A stretch of DNA of 64,000 nucleotides from Balneola sp. (GTDB taxonomy: Bacteria; Bacteroidota; Rhodothermia; Balneolales; Balneolaceae), in assembly GCA_003712055.1 (NCBI GenBank), contig RHLJ01000002.1, positions 434,001 to 498,000 on the forward strand, read 5' to 3'. Position 1 is the stretch's first letter. Every line of letters starts with the position of its first letter. Positions 1 to 9,058 of this stretch are shown piece after piece. The notes below the pieces were generated by a model. The model was not told the origin of the DNA. It ran no database searches and saw nothing but the letters and a program-made list of their open reading frames with translations. The position numbers and the translations under genes were made by a program.

Positions 1-312
1 TCCAGGGTTACCGATATTCGTTCAGCGACCATTATTGATTTTATTTATGCAATCCTGCTTACTTATAAACTTACAGTAAGTACGGTTCCTATGAGTACAA
101 CCTGGGTATTTCTGGGGCTTCTGGCAGGTCGTGAAATCGGGATGAGTATAACGGGTGATAAAAAGATAACTGGTCAGCCAATAGGAAAGGTGCTAAAAAT
201 GATATTCAAAGATTTATCCTATGCCTTATTTGGACTGTTGGTATCCATCTTGTTGGCCGTATCGATAAACGCTGATGTTAGGGAAGAGTTATTAAACTAC
301 CTCGGCTATTGA
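1..312 (+). CDS. C-terminal end of an integral membrane protein (5' truncated by window edge)
   Basis: The reading frame is open from the first base and stops at 310-312, so the start lies outside the window. About 103 residues are visible, with two hydrophobic stretches. The segment PMSTTWVFLGLLAGREIG loosely resembles the P-x-STT repeat found in PiT-type inorganic phosphate permeases, which is suggestive but not enough to name it. A clear intrinsic terminator follows 28 bases after the stop. An internal ATG at 91 would give a 73-residue protein, but the upstream in-frame hydrophobic sequence argues that this is not the true start. Confidence 0.6.
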   Translation, partial: SRVTDIRSATIIDFIYAILLTYKLTVSTVPMSTTWVFLGLLAGREIGMSITGDKKITGQPIGKVLKMIFKDLSYALFGLLVSILLAVSINADVREELLNYLGY

Positions 313-339
313 AATTGAGATCAAAAAGCTTCATACTAA

Positions 340-373
340 GGCGTGCTCGTTTATTACGAGCACGCCTTTTTTA
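340..373 (+). terminator. Rho-independent terminator
   Basis: Ten-base perfect stem GGCGTGCTCG (340-349) and CGAGCACGCC (357-366) around a seven-base loop, followed by six T. It ends the transcript of the membrane protein gene upstream and isolates the HNH gene. Confidence 0.9.
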
Positions 374-447
374 TTATTCCTGTCCTGCATTCTCTTCGAA
401 AGAAAGTCATCTACATATAACCCAACTATTCGAAAACCAGATGCACT

Positions 448-948
448 ATGAATGCTAACGTATTAGTTTTAAATCAGGACTACCAGCCATTGAGTATTTG
501 CTCGGTGCAACGGTCCATGAAACTCCTTTTTCTGGAAAAGGCTGAGCTACTTCATGACGATCCGGAAAAAGAATTGAGAACTCCGAGAGACGCGTACCAA
601 TATCCTTCTGTAATTCGCTTGAGAAGCTACATTCGTATTCCATATACCAAAGTAGTTTTATCGAGAAGGAATGTGATGAGAAGGGATAACTTTGAGTGCC
701 AATATTGCGGAAGTAGATCGAATCTGACCATCGATCATGTAATTCCTAAAAGCCGAGGTGGAGGAGACACCTGGGAAAATCTTGCTACAGCTTGTGAAAG
801 GTGTAATGTAAAGAAAGGAAACAAAACTCCCAGAGAAGCAGAAATGCCTCTCCGATCAAAACCCTATCGTCCGATTCCAATTACTTTTTTCAGGGATTAT
901 AATGGCTTTGTTCAAGAGCCCTGGAAGCCGTATTTGTATATGACCTAA
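448..948 (+). CDS. HNH endonuclease family protein
   Basis: The protein has 166 residues. The C-terminal half carries an HNH nuclease fold: C84-x2-C87, the D96-H97 catalytic pair in TIDHVIPKSRGG, N111, and C116-x2-C119. The two CxxC pairs probably hold a structural zinc. The N-terminal 70 residues (NANVLVLNQDYQPLSICSV) match the lead-in seen in a widespread family of bacterial stand-alone HNH proteins of unknown role. No restriction or phage genes flank it, so it looks like the chromosomal housekeeping type rather than a homing or toxin nuclease. The start is ATG without an obvious ribosome binding site. Confidence 0.88.
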   Translation: MNANVLVLNQDYQPLSICSVQRSMKLLFLEKAELLHDDPEKELRTPRDAYQYPSVIRLRSYIRIPYTKVVLSRRNVMRRDNFECQYCGSRSNLTIDHVIPKSRGGGDTWENLATACERCNVKKGNKTPREAEMPLRSKPYRPIPITFFRDYNGFVQEPWKPYLYMT

Positions 949-1478
949 TTGAATACTAGCGGTAGGTACCCCTCGTGCATATAGGTTGTAAATACCGTAA
1001 GCATTGAAAGACCTGTGGTTATATCTGGGTTCACACTTTGCTGAGCATACTTTCGGGCGAGTAAGGATTGCCCACATACATAAATACTTACCCCGGCTTC
1101 TTTTAATGTGCTAATCAAGTCGATGTTCGGGTTATTCAGCTCATAGCGCTGTTGATAGGTTTCATTATCCAGAACAACATCAGTTGCACCACCATGGATC
1201 ACCACTGCCACACTCAGGTTTTCTGGTGTTACCCCGCCCAATCCATGTAGGTTCATCATTCTGGCAACATTATTCAATCCAGGATTAATACTCTCTTTAT
1301 CTCTCTGGAGTGTTTTTAAATCGACCACGATGTCGTATGAAACATCCAACTTTGGGTGTACTGCTCCTTCGATTTCATAAATGCCGCCGAATCCTTTGAT
1401 GATAGGAAAGCGTGCTTCTTGTGCAAATAAGGTGCTGGTAAAAATGAGAACGAAGAGTAATGGACTGAGTAATTTCAT
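945..1478 (-). CDS. Secreted DsrE-family protein
   Basis: I chose the ATG at 1478, which gives 177 residues beginning MKLLSPLLFVLIF with a cleavable signal peptide ending near LFAQ. An upstream start at 1508 would add ten residues in front of the signal. The mature part has the DsrE/F-like pattern VAVVIHGGATDVVL, then GVSIYVCGQSLLARKY with a conserved Cys, then GLSMLTVFTTYMHEGY. DsrE-like folds bind or carry sulfur, but the periplasmic members have no defined role. It converges with the HNH gene (4 bases overlap) and is divergent from the nucleoside hydrolase. Confidence 0.8.
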   Translation of the reverse strand: MKLLSPLLFVLIFTSTLFAQEARFPIIKGFGGIYEIEGAVHPKLDVSYDIVVDLKTLQRDKESINPGLNNVARMMNLHGLGGVTPENLSVAVVIHGGATDVVLDNETYQQRYELNNPNIDLISTLKEAGVSIYVCGQSLLARKYAQQSVNPDITTGLSMLTVFTTYMHEGYLPLVFN

Positions 1479-1527
1479 AAAAAGGGTTTTTTGAGTATTG
1501 TATTTCAAAGTCGATTCAACATATACA

Positions 1528-2520
1528 ATGAAAAAGTATCTATCTCTAATTCTTATTGGAATACTATCAGTCCCAAATGTAGCAGCTCAATCAAAAATCA
1601 TTTTTGACACCGATTTCGGTGGCGATGCTGACGATCTGGGAGCATTAGCAATGATCCATAATCTACAAAGCCATGGGGAGACAGAGTTACTGGCTGTGAT
1701 GTGCTGGAGTACCGAAGAATATGCGGTTTCAGGAATTGATGCCGTTAATACTTTTTATGGCAGACCACATATTCCAATCGGAGTTAGAAAGGATGGAAAA
1801 TTTCACGAACCCTGGAATCATTCAAAACCAATCACAGAGGTACTGCCATTCAATGAAAGTTATGATTCCGCTACTGAAGCAGTCGCCCTTTATAGAAAGC
1901 TACTTTCTGACGCGGATGAAAATAGTATCACTATAATCACAGTGGGTCCACTGGCTAATATCAAAAACCTGTTGGAATCAGAGCCAGATTCAAATTCTCC
2001 GTTAAGCGGAAAAGAATTGATAAATCAAAAGGTGTCTGAGTTTGTGATTATGGGAGGACAGTATCCCGAAGGAGAGTGGGAATGGAATTTCAATGGCAAT
2101 ATGGAAGGGGTAACCAGATTTGTAATAGAAAATTTGAAAGAAGTACCCGTTACATTTTTGGGGTACGAAGTCGGTTTAGTAATAAAAACCGGAGAAGTTT
2201 TTAATGAACTTGAGACATCTCATCCCCTGTACATCGGATATAAACACTTTAGTGAGTTTGCTCCCTGGATAAAAGAGAATTATAAGGGCAGAATTCTGGA
2301 CAACTCAAGCTATGACCAAACAGCAATACTATATGCTGTTAGAAACGGACTCGGCGACTATTGGGATCGAGTTGACAATGGATTCAACAAAGCAGACGAT
2401 GAAGGAGGAAATATTTGGGTAGAAGGAGAGAAAACCAATCACTCCTACTTAACCCTTCTCAAAGACCCGGAGGAAATGGCCACTATTATTGAAAGTTTGA
2501 TGCTCGGTAATTTAGAATAA
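1528..2520 (+). CDS. Secreted inosine/uridine-preferring nucleoside hydrolase-like protein
   Basis: Starting at ATG 1528 (330 residues), the protein opens with a signal peptide (MKKYLSLILIGILSVPNVAAQ). The calcium-binding signature of nucleoside hydrolases follows at once: KIIFDTDFGGDADDLGAL, a DTDxxxDxDD variant. Later TVGPLANIKNLL and a C-terminal YDQTAILYAVR stretch also fit the family. These enzymes split ribonucleosides into base and ribose. An exported copy suggests nucleoside scavenging outside the cytoplasm. The next gene is a secreted glycosidase-like lipoprotein, 56 bases on and in the same direction, so the two may be co-transcribed. Confidence 0.85.
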   Translation: MKKYLSLILIGILSVPNVAAQSKIIFDTDFGGDADDLGALAMIHNLQSHGETELLAVMCWSTEEYAVSGIDAVNTFYGRPHIPIGVRKDGKFHEPWNHSKPITEVLPFNESYDSATEAVALYRKLLSDADENSITIITVGPLANIKNLLESEPDSNSPLSGKELINQKVSEFVIMGGQYPEGEWEWNFNGNMEGVTRFVIENLKEVPVTFLGYEVGLVIKTGEVFNELETSHPLYIGYKHFSEFAPWIKENYKGRILDNSSYDQTAILYAVRNGLGDYWDRVDNGFNKADDEGGNIWVEGEKTNHSYLTLLKDPEEMATIIESLMLGNLE

Positions 2521-2576
2521 GTTTTGTAAGAACTGCCTTTTTTGAACATCTTCCACGCTTTAATCAAAAGGCCAAT

Positions 2577-4433
2577 ATGTTCAAGTATCTCACTCCATCT
2601 CTCTTCCTATTTTTATTCACCATCTTTATCTCGGGTTGCTCTGCAAATCAACCTGTTGAGTATCAATTATGGGACAAAGTAACACTGGATTTTGAAGGCC
2701 CTGAACTATCCGAAAGCGAGGAGACATTCACAGAATATCGTCTTGATGTGCATTTCATCAATCACAGAACGGGATCTTCCTATTACGTGCCAGGCTATTT
2801 TGCAGCTGACGGAGATGCAGCAGAAACAAGCGCTACTTCAGGTAACATATGGAGAGTAAATTTCAGCCCTGATGAAACCGGGGAGTGGTTATATGTAGCG
2901 AGTTTCAGGAAAGGGGAAGGCGCTGCTATTTCCTTAGACCCCGGAGTTGGAGAAAGTGCAGGCTTTTTTGATGGGGAATCAGGTTCATTCATGGTAACTG
3001 AGCGAACATCATCTGAGATTACAAGGGATTTCAAAACCAAAGGAAGGCTGGAATATGTAGGAGAGCATTATTTACAGTTCGCGGGTTCGAAGCAGTTTTT
3101 TATAAAAGGAGGAGCTGGAAGCCCGGAAAACTTTTTAGCCTATGAGGATTTCGATGGTACCAAAGACAAAGGAGGTACGCATTTTCCGGCGCTTGGAGAG
3201 AATCAATTACATGCATTTAAGCCTCATGCAATTAACTGGGAAGAAGGAGATCCAAGCTGGCAGGATGGAAAGGGAACAGAAATTATTGGAGCCTTAAACT
3301 ATATCGCAGATCAGGGGTTAAATGCTGCCTACCTTCTTCTAATGAATGTTCATGGTGATGGGGATGATATATGGCCATGGGTAGAGCCCGAAGAAGTGTA
3401 TGTGTACGATGTTAGCAAACTGGCTCAGTGGGAAATCGTTTTTGACCACATGGATGAACTGGGGATTGTTCGGGACTTCATGTTATCCGAAACAGAGAAC
3501 GAAAGCTTTTTGGAAGTATTTGAAGGAGTGGGAAGTAATTTTGCTGATTCCAGGAAGCTCTTTTATAGAGAGATGATTGCCCGATTTGGTCATAATCTTG
3601 GTGTAAGCTGGAATATTGGAGAAGAGAATGGCTGGAGTGATGGAGAGCCGACTGAGTTATATAAGATTGGAAATACCGATGAACAGCGAATACTGTTTGC
3701 AAACTACATCAAAGAAGTAGATCCCTACGATCATCACCTGGTCGTACACACTTTTCCAGAGCACCATTTAAATCTGATATTTACTCCGTTACTTGGAACT
3801 GATGGATACGATGGGATGTCGATTCAAACACACCATACCTATGCCGATACAACATTGAGATACAGGCAAAGATCAATTGATGCCGGTAAGAAATGGGTGT
3901 TAGCCATCGATGAACCTATGGGCTGGGAATATGGGCTTCGTCCGGATATTGATGATCCTGAACACGATGAAGCGAGGATAGAAGTCTTATGGGAACCTCT
4001 GTTAGCAGGTGGAGCAGGAGTAGACTGGTATTTCGGATGGCAAAATAACGCACCAACCAGCGATCTTTCTAACGAAGACTGGCGATCGCGTGAGAATATG
4101 TGGATACAGACTAAAATCGCTCTGGATTTCTTCAATGAACATGTACCCTTCCAACAAATGGAACCAGCCAATGAACTGGTTACCGGAGAAGGTGTTTCCG
4201 CATTTGCGAAAGAAGGAGAAGTGTACCTGGTATATATGAGAAGTCCGACTACAACTTCTCTTGACCTTGAAGGCATTGATGGCGATTTCTCCGTTTTATG
4301 GTTTAATCCACAAGAAGGAGGAGGTTTGCAGCAAGGTTCTGTAAATGAAGTGAGCGGAGGAAGCAAGGTCTCTCTAGGTAACTCTCCGCAAGGCAGAGAA
4401 AAAGATTGGGCGGTGTTGGTTAAGGTCAAATAG
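2577..4433 (+). CDS. DUF5060-domain glycoside-hydrolase-like lipoprotein
   Basis: The protein has 618 residues with a lipobox (ISGC, Cys21), so it should be lipid-anchored and exported. Residues about 28-140 (EYQLWDKVTLDFEGPELSES onward) resemble the DUF5060 beta-sandwich that precedes catalytic TIM barrels. The middle of the protein contains barrel-like acidic motifs: SWNIGEENGW, IQTHHTYAD and LAIDEPMGWEYG, where Glu residues could be catalytic. The last 80 residues look like the small beta domain often annotated as a putative collagen-binding domain. The fold suggests polysaccharide hydrolysis; the substrate cannot be told from sequence. Confidence 0.75.
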   Translation: MFKYLTPSLFLFLFTIFISGCSANQPVEYQLWDKVTLDFEGPELSESEETFTEYRLDVHFINHRTGSSYYVPGYFAADGDAAETSATSGNIWRVNFSPDETGEWLYVASFRKGEGAAISLDPGVGESAGFFDGESGSFMVTERTSSEITRDFKTKGRLEYVGEHYLQFAGSKQFFIKGGAGSPENFLAYEDFDGTKDKGGTHFPALGENQLHAFKPHAINWEEGDPSWQDGKGTEIIGALNYIADQGLNAAYLLLMNVHGDGDDIWPWVEPEEVYVYDVSKLAQWEIVFDHMDELGIVRDFMLSETENESFLEVFEGVGSNFADSRKLFYREMIARFGHNLGVSWNIGEENGWSDGEPTELYKIGNTDEQRILFANYIKEVDPYDHHLVVHTFPEHHLNLIFTPLLGTDGYDGMSIQTHHTYADTTLRYRQRSIDAGKKWVLAIDEPMGWEYGLRPDIDDPEHDEARIEVLWEPLLAGGAGVDWYFGWQNNAPTSDLSNEDWRSRENMWIQTKIALDFFNEHVPFQQMEPANELVTGEGVSAFAKEGEVYLVYMRSPTTTSLDLEGIDGDFSVLWFNPQEGGGLQQGSVNEVSGGSKVSLGNSPQGREKDWAVLVKVK

Positions 4434-4482
4434 CTTTAATTAAGAACTAACATTATACTTGTCCCTGATATTATAGAGAAGT

Positions 4483-4806
4483 TTAGTTCGAAATTTCTGT
4501 ATCGGTAAAACACTTGGTTAACTCTGGTAATTCTTCAAACTCGAACCTCCCATAGGCAAAGCAGATATGAGGACAACCTCCTCCTACATTTTTCCCTTTA
4601 CCATTCAAAATACAATCTACCATACATTTATCGCCTTCTAGCCCACGTTCATAATAAGCCCTAATAGCACAAACTTCTATGTCTGATAATTCTACTGTAG
4701 CCGAGTCTAATAAACTATTGAATTCCTGCTGCTTTGATTGATCATTGCAAAAAGTGAAAGAATAAAATAGAAGAGGCACTAATACTAAGTATTTGAATAC
4801 TTCCAT
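4483..4806 (-). CDS. Hypothetical secreted cysteine-rich small protein
   Basis: The protein has 107 residues and is not recognised. It starts with a hydrophobic signal-like segment (MEVFKYLVLVPLLFYSFTFC). The mature part has six further Cys: two-spaced groups in VCAIRAYY, KCMVDCIL, GGCPHICF and a last one in KCF, which suggests disulfides or metal binding outside the cytoplasm. The lipobox-like FTFC is a poor match, so a lipid anchor is doubtful. It stands alone between two genes on the opposite strand. Confidence 0.55.
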   Translation of the reverse strand: MEVFKYLVLVPLLFYSFTFCNDQSKQQEFNSLLDSATVELSDIEVCAIRAYYERGLEGDKCMVDCILNGKGKNVGGGCPHICFAYGRFEFEELPELTKCFTDTEISN

Positions 4807-4945
4807 TTACAGAAGGTTTACGGTTTACCAGATAAATAAGGTGAATTAATAAGCTAGAAACAAGATTTGAGACGAAGGAATAAGAAACTATCCGGGAGAT
4901 TACAATTAACAATCAGCCAAGCTCTCCCTTCTTAAAAAAAAGCTG

Positions 4946-4953
4946 TATCTTTG
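4946..4953 (+). promoter_or_regulatory. Bacteroidota-type -7 promoter box of mnmA
   Basis: TATCTTTG matches the TAnnTTTG consensus of the primary sigma factor in Bacteroidota and lies 33 bases before the mnmA ATG. I could not find a convincing -33 TTG element at the usual distance. Confidence 0.5.
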
Positions 4954-4985
4954 TCTGTTTCTTTACAGGGAGATTTTAAGACCAA

Positions 4986-6116
4986 ATGAGTACTAAAGGA
5001 CGTGTATTAGTAGCAATGAGCGGCGGAGTAGATTCTTCGGTTGCCGCTGTTATGCTTAGAGAACAAGGTTACGAGGTAATTGGTATTACCATGAAGACAT
5101 GGGACTACCATCGAAGCGGTGGAAGCACAGGCAAAGAAACCGGTTGTTGTACGGTAGAGAGTATGAACGACGCCCGTCATATTGCAGTCAATCATGGCTT
5201 CAAGCATTTTATTGTGGATATCCGGGAAGAATTTGGCGATTGGGTGATTGATCGTTTTGTGGATGATTACCTGGGTGGGAGAACCCCAAATCCATGTGTG
5301 CTATGTAACACTCACATTAAATGGGCGGCTCTGCTTAAACGTGCTGATAACTTAGGTTGCGATTTTATCTCTACCGGGCATTATGCAAAGGTAAGAGAAG
5401 AAAATGGACGCCATGTGATTTCCCGTGGACTGGATCCTAAGAAAGATCAGTCCTATGCATTATGGGGAGTAGCTCAAGAACACCTGGCACGGACTATTTT
5501 TCCTCTAGGAGGATACTCTAAAACTGAAATCAGGCAAATTGCTGAAGATCATGGACTACTAAATGTAGCTAACAAGCCTGATTCTTATGAAATATGCTTT
5601 GTTCCTGATGATGACTATCGCCGTTTTCTTAAAGATCGAGTTGATGGTCTGGAGGAAAAGATGAAAGGCGGAAAGTTTGTAGATAAGGACGGAAATATAT
5701 TAGGCGAACATGAAGGCTATCCGTTCTACACCATAGGGCAACGACGCGGTTTGAATTTACCTATGGGCAAACCTGTATATGTGACCGATATCAATCCTTT
5801 AACTAACACCATCACCATCGGTGAAAAAGAGGATTTGGTAAGTACCACCTTACTAGCCAAAGAGATTAATTTGATTAAATATAATCGAATTCCGGAAGAC
5901 GAGATGGAAATCACCGGCGCTATCAGGTATAATGATGATGGTGCAATTGGAACCATTACTCAAACCGGAGAAGATGAAATTAAGGTACACTTCCCAGCTG
6001 GACGAGAAGCAATAACTCCGGGCCAGGCCGTTGTATGCTACGAAGGAGATGATGTGGTTGCTGGTGGGTGGATTAAAAAAGTGAATGTAGGATTAGATGA
6101 TCTTATAACTGCCTGA
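4986..6116 (+). CDS. mnmA: tRNA-specific 2-thiouridylase MnmA
   Basis: The protein has 376 residues, the usual length. It transfers persulfide sulfur to U34 of tRNA Lys, Glu and Gln using ATP to adenylate the base. The PP-loop SGGVDSS is at residues 12-18; the catalytic cysteines are C107 (PNPCVLCNTH) and C204 (SYEICFVPD). The IGQRRGL motif and the C-terminal beta-barrel region follow. The gene is monocistronic behind a TAnnTTTG box. The window also encodes MnmD, which finishes modification at the same wobble uridine. Confidence 0.97.
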   Translation: MSTKGRVLVAMSGGVDSSVAAVMLREQGYEVIGITMKTWDYHRSGGSTGKETGCCTVESMNDARHIAVNHGFKHFIVDIREEFGDWVIDRFVDDYLGGRTPNPCVLCNTHIKWAALLKRADNLGCDFISTGHYAKVREENGRHVISRGLDPKKDQSYALWGVAQEHLARTIFPLGGYSKTEIRQIAEDHGLLNVANKPDSYEICFVPDDDYRRFLKDRVDGLEEKMKGGKFVDKDGNILGEHEGYPFYTIGQRRGLNLPMGKPVYVTDINPLTNTITIGEKEDLVSTTLLAKEINLIKYNRIPEDEMEITGAIRYNDDGAIGTITQTGEDEIKVHFPAGREAITPGQAVVCYEGDDVVAGGWIKKVNVGLDDLITA

Positions 6117-6172
6117 TTCACGTAACAACCGTATCATTCTAACGTTTACAATGTGCGTTTTTAACTAAATCA

Positions 6173-6931
6173 ATGTCAATGAATATCAGAAAGCTACAAA
6201 CAGGGATATCTATCATCATGCTAAGTTTGATTTCAACTGCCGCATTTGCACAGTTTCAAGGTCAAATTACTATGAAAACTTATGGAGAAAATAATGGAGT
6301 ACCAGAAGTAAATGAGCTCAACTTATATGCTACCTCTGATAGAATTATTGTTCAGGGACAAGAATCGGTAAGTATGATGGATGGGCTAAATGCAAGTGGC
6401 CTCCTTATCCGAAATGATGAGAAAGATTTTATAGTGCTTATGGGAGAGAACAAAGCACTTCAATTCACAAAAGAAGAACTGGAAGGTTTTTTCCAAATGG
6501 CTGGAATGATTTCTAGGGGAGAGAGTAGTGATGCGGATATTGATTCCAATACCAATTTCCGATATACAAATCGAGAAAAGAAAATCCTTGGATATGACTG
6601 TAGTGAACTTCTAATTGAAAGTGAAGACAGCGATGGCTCTGTATCAATTTGGCTTACCAAGGGAATTGACATAAACTGGGGAATGCTAACTCAGCCCTGG
6701 AATAATGCCCCTGAAAACATGAGAAATACTTTAACAAGGCTTACCCAGGAGTTTAAGTCACAAAATTTCCCGCTTCTTATTGAAGTAACCGACAAGGGAG
6801 AAAAGAGCACAGTTTTTGAAGTAACGAATGTAAATCGTTCAAGCATCGCAAAAGCCATGGTTGAAGTACCTGCAGGAGTGAACCTAATTGGCTTACAAGA
6901 ATTGATTTTCAGTATGATGATGGGCAATTAA
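6173..6931 (+). CDS. DUF4412-domain secreted protein
   Basis: The protein has 252 residues with a signal peptide ending near AAFAQ. The mature sequence fits DUF4412: FQGQITMKTYG at the start, LLIRNDEKDFIVLMG, then KKILGYDCSELLIE and SIWLTKGIDINWG. Members are periplasmic or surface proteins of unknown function, common in Bacteroidota and relatives. It lies 56 bases behind mnmA and may be read from the same transcript. Its stop codon lies inside a 23-bp palindrome shared with the convergent neighbour. Confidence 0.75.
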   Translation: MSMNIRKLQTGISIIMLSLISTAAFAQFQGQITMKTYGENNGVPEVNELNLYATSDRIIVQGQESVSMMDGLNASGLLIRNDEKDFIVLMGENKALQFTKEELEGFFQMAGMISRGESSDADIDSNTNFRYTNREKKILGYDCSELLIESEDSDGSVSIWLTKGIDINWGMLTQPWNNAPENMRNTLTRLTQEFKSQNFPLLIEVTDKGEKSTVFEVTNVNRSSIAKAMVEVPAGVNLIGLQELIFSMMMGN

Positions 6932-6941
6932 ATTGCCCATC
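6919..6941. terminator. Bidirectional terminator-like palindrome between convergent genes
   Basis: Perfect inverted repeat with 11-base arms, GATGGGCAATT (6919-6929) and AATTGCCCATC (6931-6941), around a single central A. It spans the DUF4412 stop and ends just before the stop of the DUF255 gene. No long T run follows on either strand, so termination is inferred from position. Confidence 0.5.
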
Positions 6942-6944
6942 TAT

Positions 6945-8978
6945 TTAAGATGCTAACTGCTCTTTCAGTATTTCTAATTCTAAAGTAGGGGTATCACATG
7001 AATAGTCTTTACAGACATAGACTGTAGACGCTTTTTCTATGGACTTAAGGTGAGTTAAATAAGGGGCGCTTTCGTAGACTGAGTTATCTTCATCCAATGG
7101 CCGAAAGAGTAATACTTTTGATGGCAGAAAAAGCTCACGAAGATACTGAGCAAATAATTCCTGGTCTCCGGAACCCTCAGTAATCACAATTTCTCTGGGT
7201 TCATGATATAAAAATTGAAGTGCCATCATACTGGCTGTACTACTCGATCCTGCGCGAATCAGATCTGTAGAAAAACATTTTCCTAATTCCTGGGCTTTTT
7301 CATCCAAAGAAGTATCACCGGTAAAACGTGCCAAGCGAACCAGATTCAAAAGGGAAACGGAATTAGAAGATGGAATGGCTCCGTCATAAATCTGTTTTTG
7401 CCTTCCAAGAGGTTGATCTTTGTCATCAATACTGAAGAATAAACCTCCTGCTTTTTCATCCCAAAACTCATTGAGGAAGTGAGTATTAAGTTCAATTGCT
7501 TTGTTTAAGTAATCACTATTAAAGGTGGATTCATATAATTCAAGAGAGGCCCATATCAGAAAAGCATAGTCATCAGCAAAAGCATTTATTTCTGCTTCTC
7601 TGTCTTTGTATCGATGAAGTAAATCATTTCCTTCAAATAGGTTTCGATTTATAAACTGGTAAGCTTTTTCAGCCTTCTGAATCAACTCATCATCACCAAA
7701 AGCAGCACCGGCTTTTGCAAGAGCAATAATCATGAGGGCATTCCAGTCGGTCAGTATTTTATCATCAAGTAATGGTCGAATTCTTTTCTCCCTCTCCTTA
7801 TAAACCAATTCTCGAATAGACTTCCAGTCCTTTTGTTTTTCACTAGCAATGTCTGCTTTAAGGTGAGGAATATTCTTTCCGTTCTTCTGTTTGGTAGCTT
7901 CATCTTCAAAATTTCCTTCCTCCAGAATCTGAAATTCTTTACTGAAAAAAGAGAATTGGTCTTTGGATAGCAGGCCTTGCAATTCATTAGTATCCCATAA
8001 ATAAAACTTGCCTTCCTCTCCTTCGCTGTCAGCGTCTTCTGCAGAAAAGAAAGCACCCTCAGTATTAGTTAGATTACTTTCTACATATTCAGCGATTTCA
8101 CACACAGTTTTTTTGAACAAAGGATTTTTAGTAACCTGCCATGTCTCTGTATAGGCAATCATAAGAAGTGCCTGATCATAGAGCATTTTTTCGAAATGAG
8201 GGAGCAACCATTCCCTGTCGGTAGAATAGCGATGAAAGCCATGGCCTATATGATCCCATATCCCTCCAAAACGCATTGCAGTAAGTGTTTTTGATACCGC
8301 ATTCAAAAAACGTTCTTCTTTCGTATGGTGCCATTGCCGCAATAGGAACATCAGGTTGTGGGGGGTAAGAAATTTTGGAGCAGATCCAAATCCAGCGAAT
8401 TCCTCATCGAAATTTGTAATCAATTGTTCGGCAGCGAAGTCAATGGCTTCAGTACCGGGAAACTCACCAGCTTGAAATTCTTGCGCATTTTTAAACCCGT
8501 GTTTGATGCTTTCCACAGCTTGGCTAATTTTATCAGGTTCATGGATCCACATGCCCTGGATTCCCCGAATTAGCTGTCTCAATCCTATTCGTCCATACCT
8601 TGCTTCTTTTGGTATATAGGTTGCTGCAAAAAAGGGCTCCTTATCTGGTGTTAGGAAAAGGGAAAGTGGCCAACCACCATGTCCGTTTAGCATTTGGCAT
8701 ACCGTCATATAGGTACTGTCGATATCCGGTCTTTCCTCACGATCTACTTTTACATTTATAAATGCCTGGTTAAGTTGATCAGCTATTTCCTCATCTTCGA
8801 AGCTTTCGTGCTCCATTACATGGCACCAATGGCAGGTGGCATAACCAATGGATAGAAAAACAGGTTTATTTTCTTTTTTTGCTTTTGCAAAAGCCTCATC
8901 TCCCCAGGGGTACCAATCTACCGGGTTGTTTTGATGCTGTAATAAGTATGGGCTTTTTTCTTTGGAGAGTCGGTTCAA
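6945..8978 (-). CDS. DUF255 thioredoxin-fold / six-hairpin glycosidase-like protein
   Basis: The protein has 677 residues. Residues 1-160 form a DsbH-like thioredoxin domain with the hallmark [18 protein letters not shown] and the active-site string C49-H-W-C52-H. The rest is an alpha/alpha toroid like that of N-acylglucosamine epimerases ([35 protein letters not shown]). This is the YyaL / SPATA20 family, conserved from bacteria to man but of unsettled function. The start appears to be TTG at 8978; there is no suitable ATG upstream and the first family motif begins at residue 9. It lies 80 bases after the cyclase gene in the same direction. Confidence 0.88.
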   Translation of the reverse strand: MNRLSKEKSPYLLQHQNNPVDWYPWGDEAFAKAKKENKPVFLSIGYATCHWCHVMEHESFEDEEIADQLNQAFINVKVDREERPDIDSTYMTVCQMLNGHGGWPLSLFLTPDKEPFFAATYIPKEARYGRIGLRQLIRGIQGMWIHEPDKISQAVESIKHGFKNAQEFQAGEFPGTEAIDFAAEQLITNFDEEFAGFGSAPKFLTPHNLMFLLRQWHHTKEERFLNAVSKTLTAMRFGGIWDHIGHGFHRYSTDREWLLPHFEKMLYDQALLMIAYTETWQVTKNPLFKKTVCEIAEYVESNLTNTEGAFFSAEDADSEGEEGKFYLWDTNELQGLLSKDQFSFFSKEFQILEEGNFEDEATKQKNGKNIPHLKADIASEKQKDWKSIRELVYKEREKRIRPLLDDKILTDWNALMIIALAKAGAAFGDDELIQKAEKAYQFINRNLFEGNDLLHRYKDREAEINAFADDYAFLIWASLELYESTFNSDYLNKAIELNTHFLNEFWDEKAGGLFFSIDDKDQPLGRQKQIYDGAIPSSNSVSLLNLVRLARFTGDTSLDEKAQELGKCFSTDLIRAGSSSTASMMALQFLYHEPREIVITEGSGDQELFAQYLRELFLPSKVLLFRPLDEDNSVYESAPYLTHLKSIEKASTVYVCKDYSCDTPTLELEILKEQLAS

Positions 8979-9058
8979 GTTTACCCTAATTCTTTTTATT
9001 TAACCATGACCAGATTTGTCGGTCAAGTGAACAGAACTGAATTGTAAAGGTAGGGATA

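Noticed and set aside
1-312. A phosphate permease call for the first gene
   Set aside because: Only the STT-containing segment is suggestive and most of the protein is outside the window.
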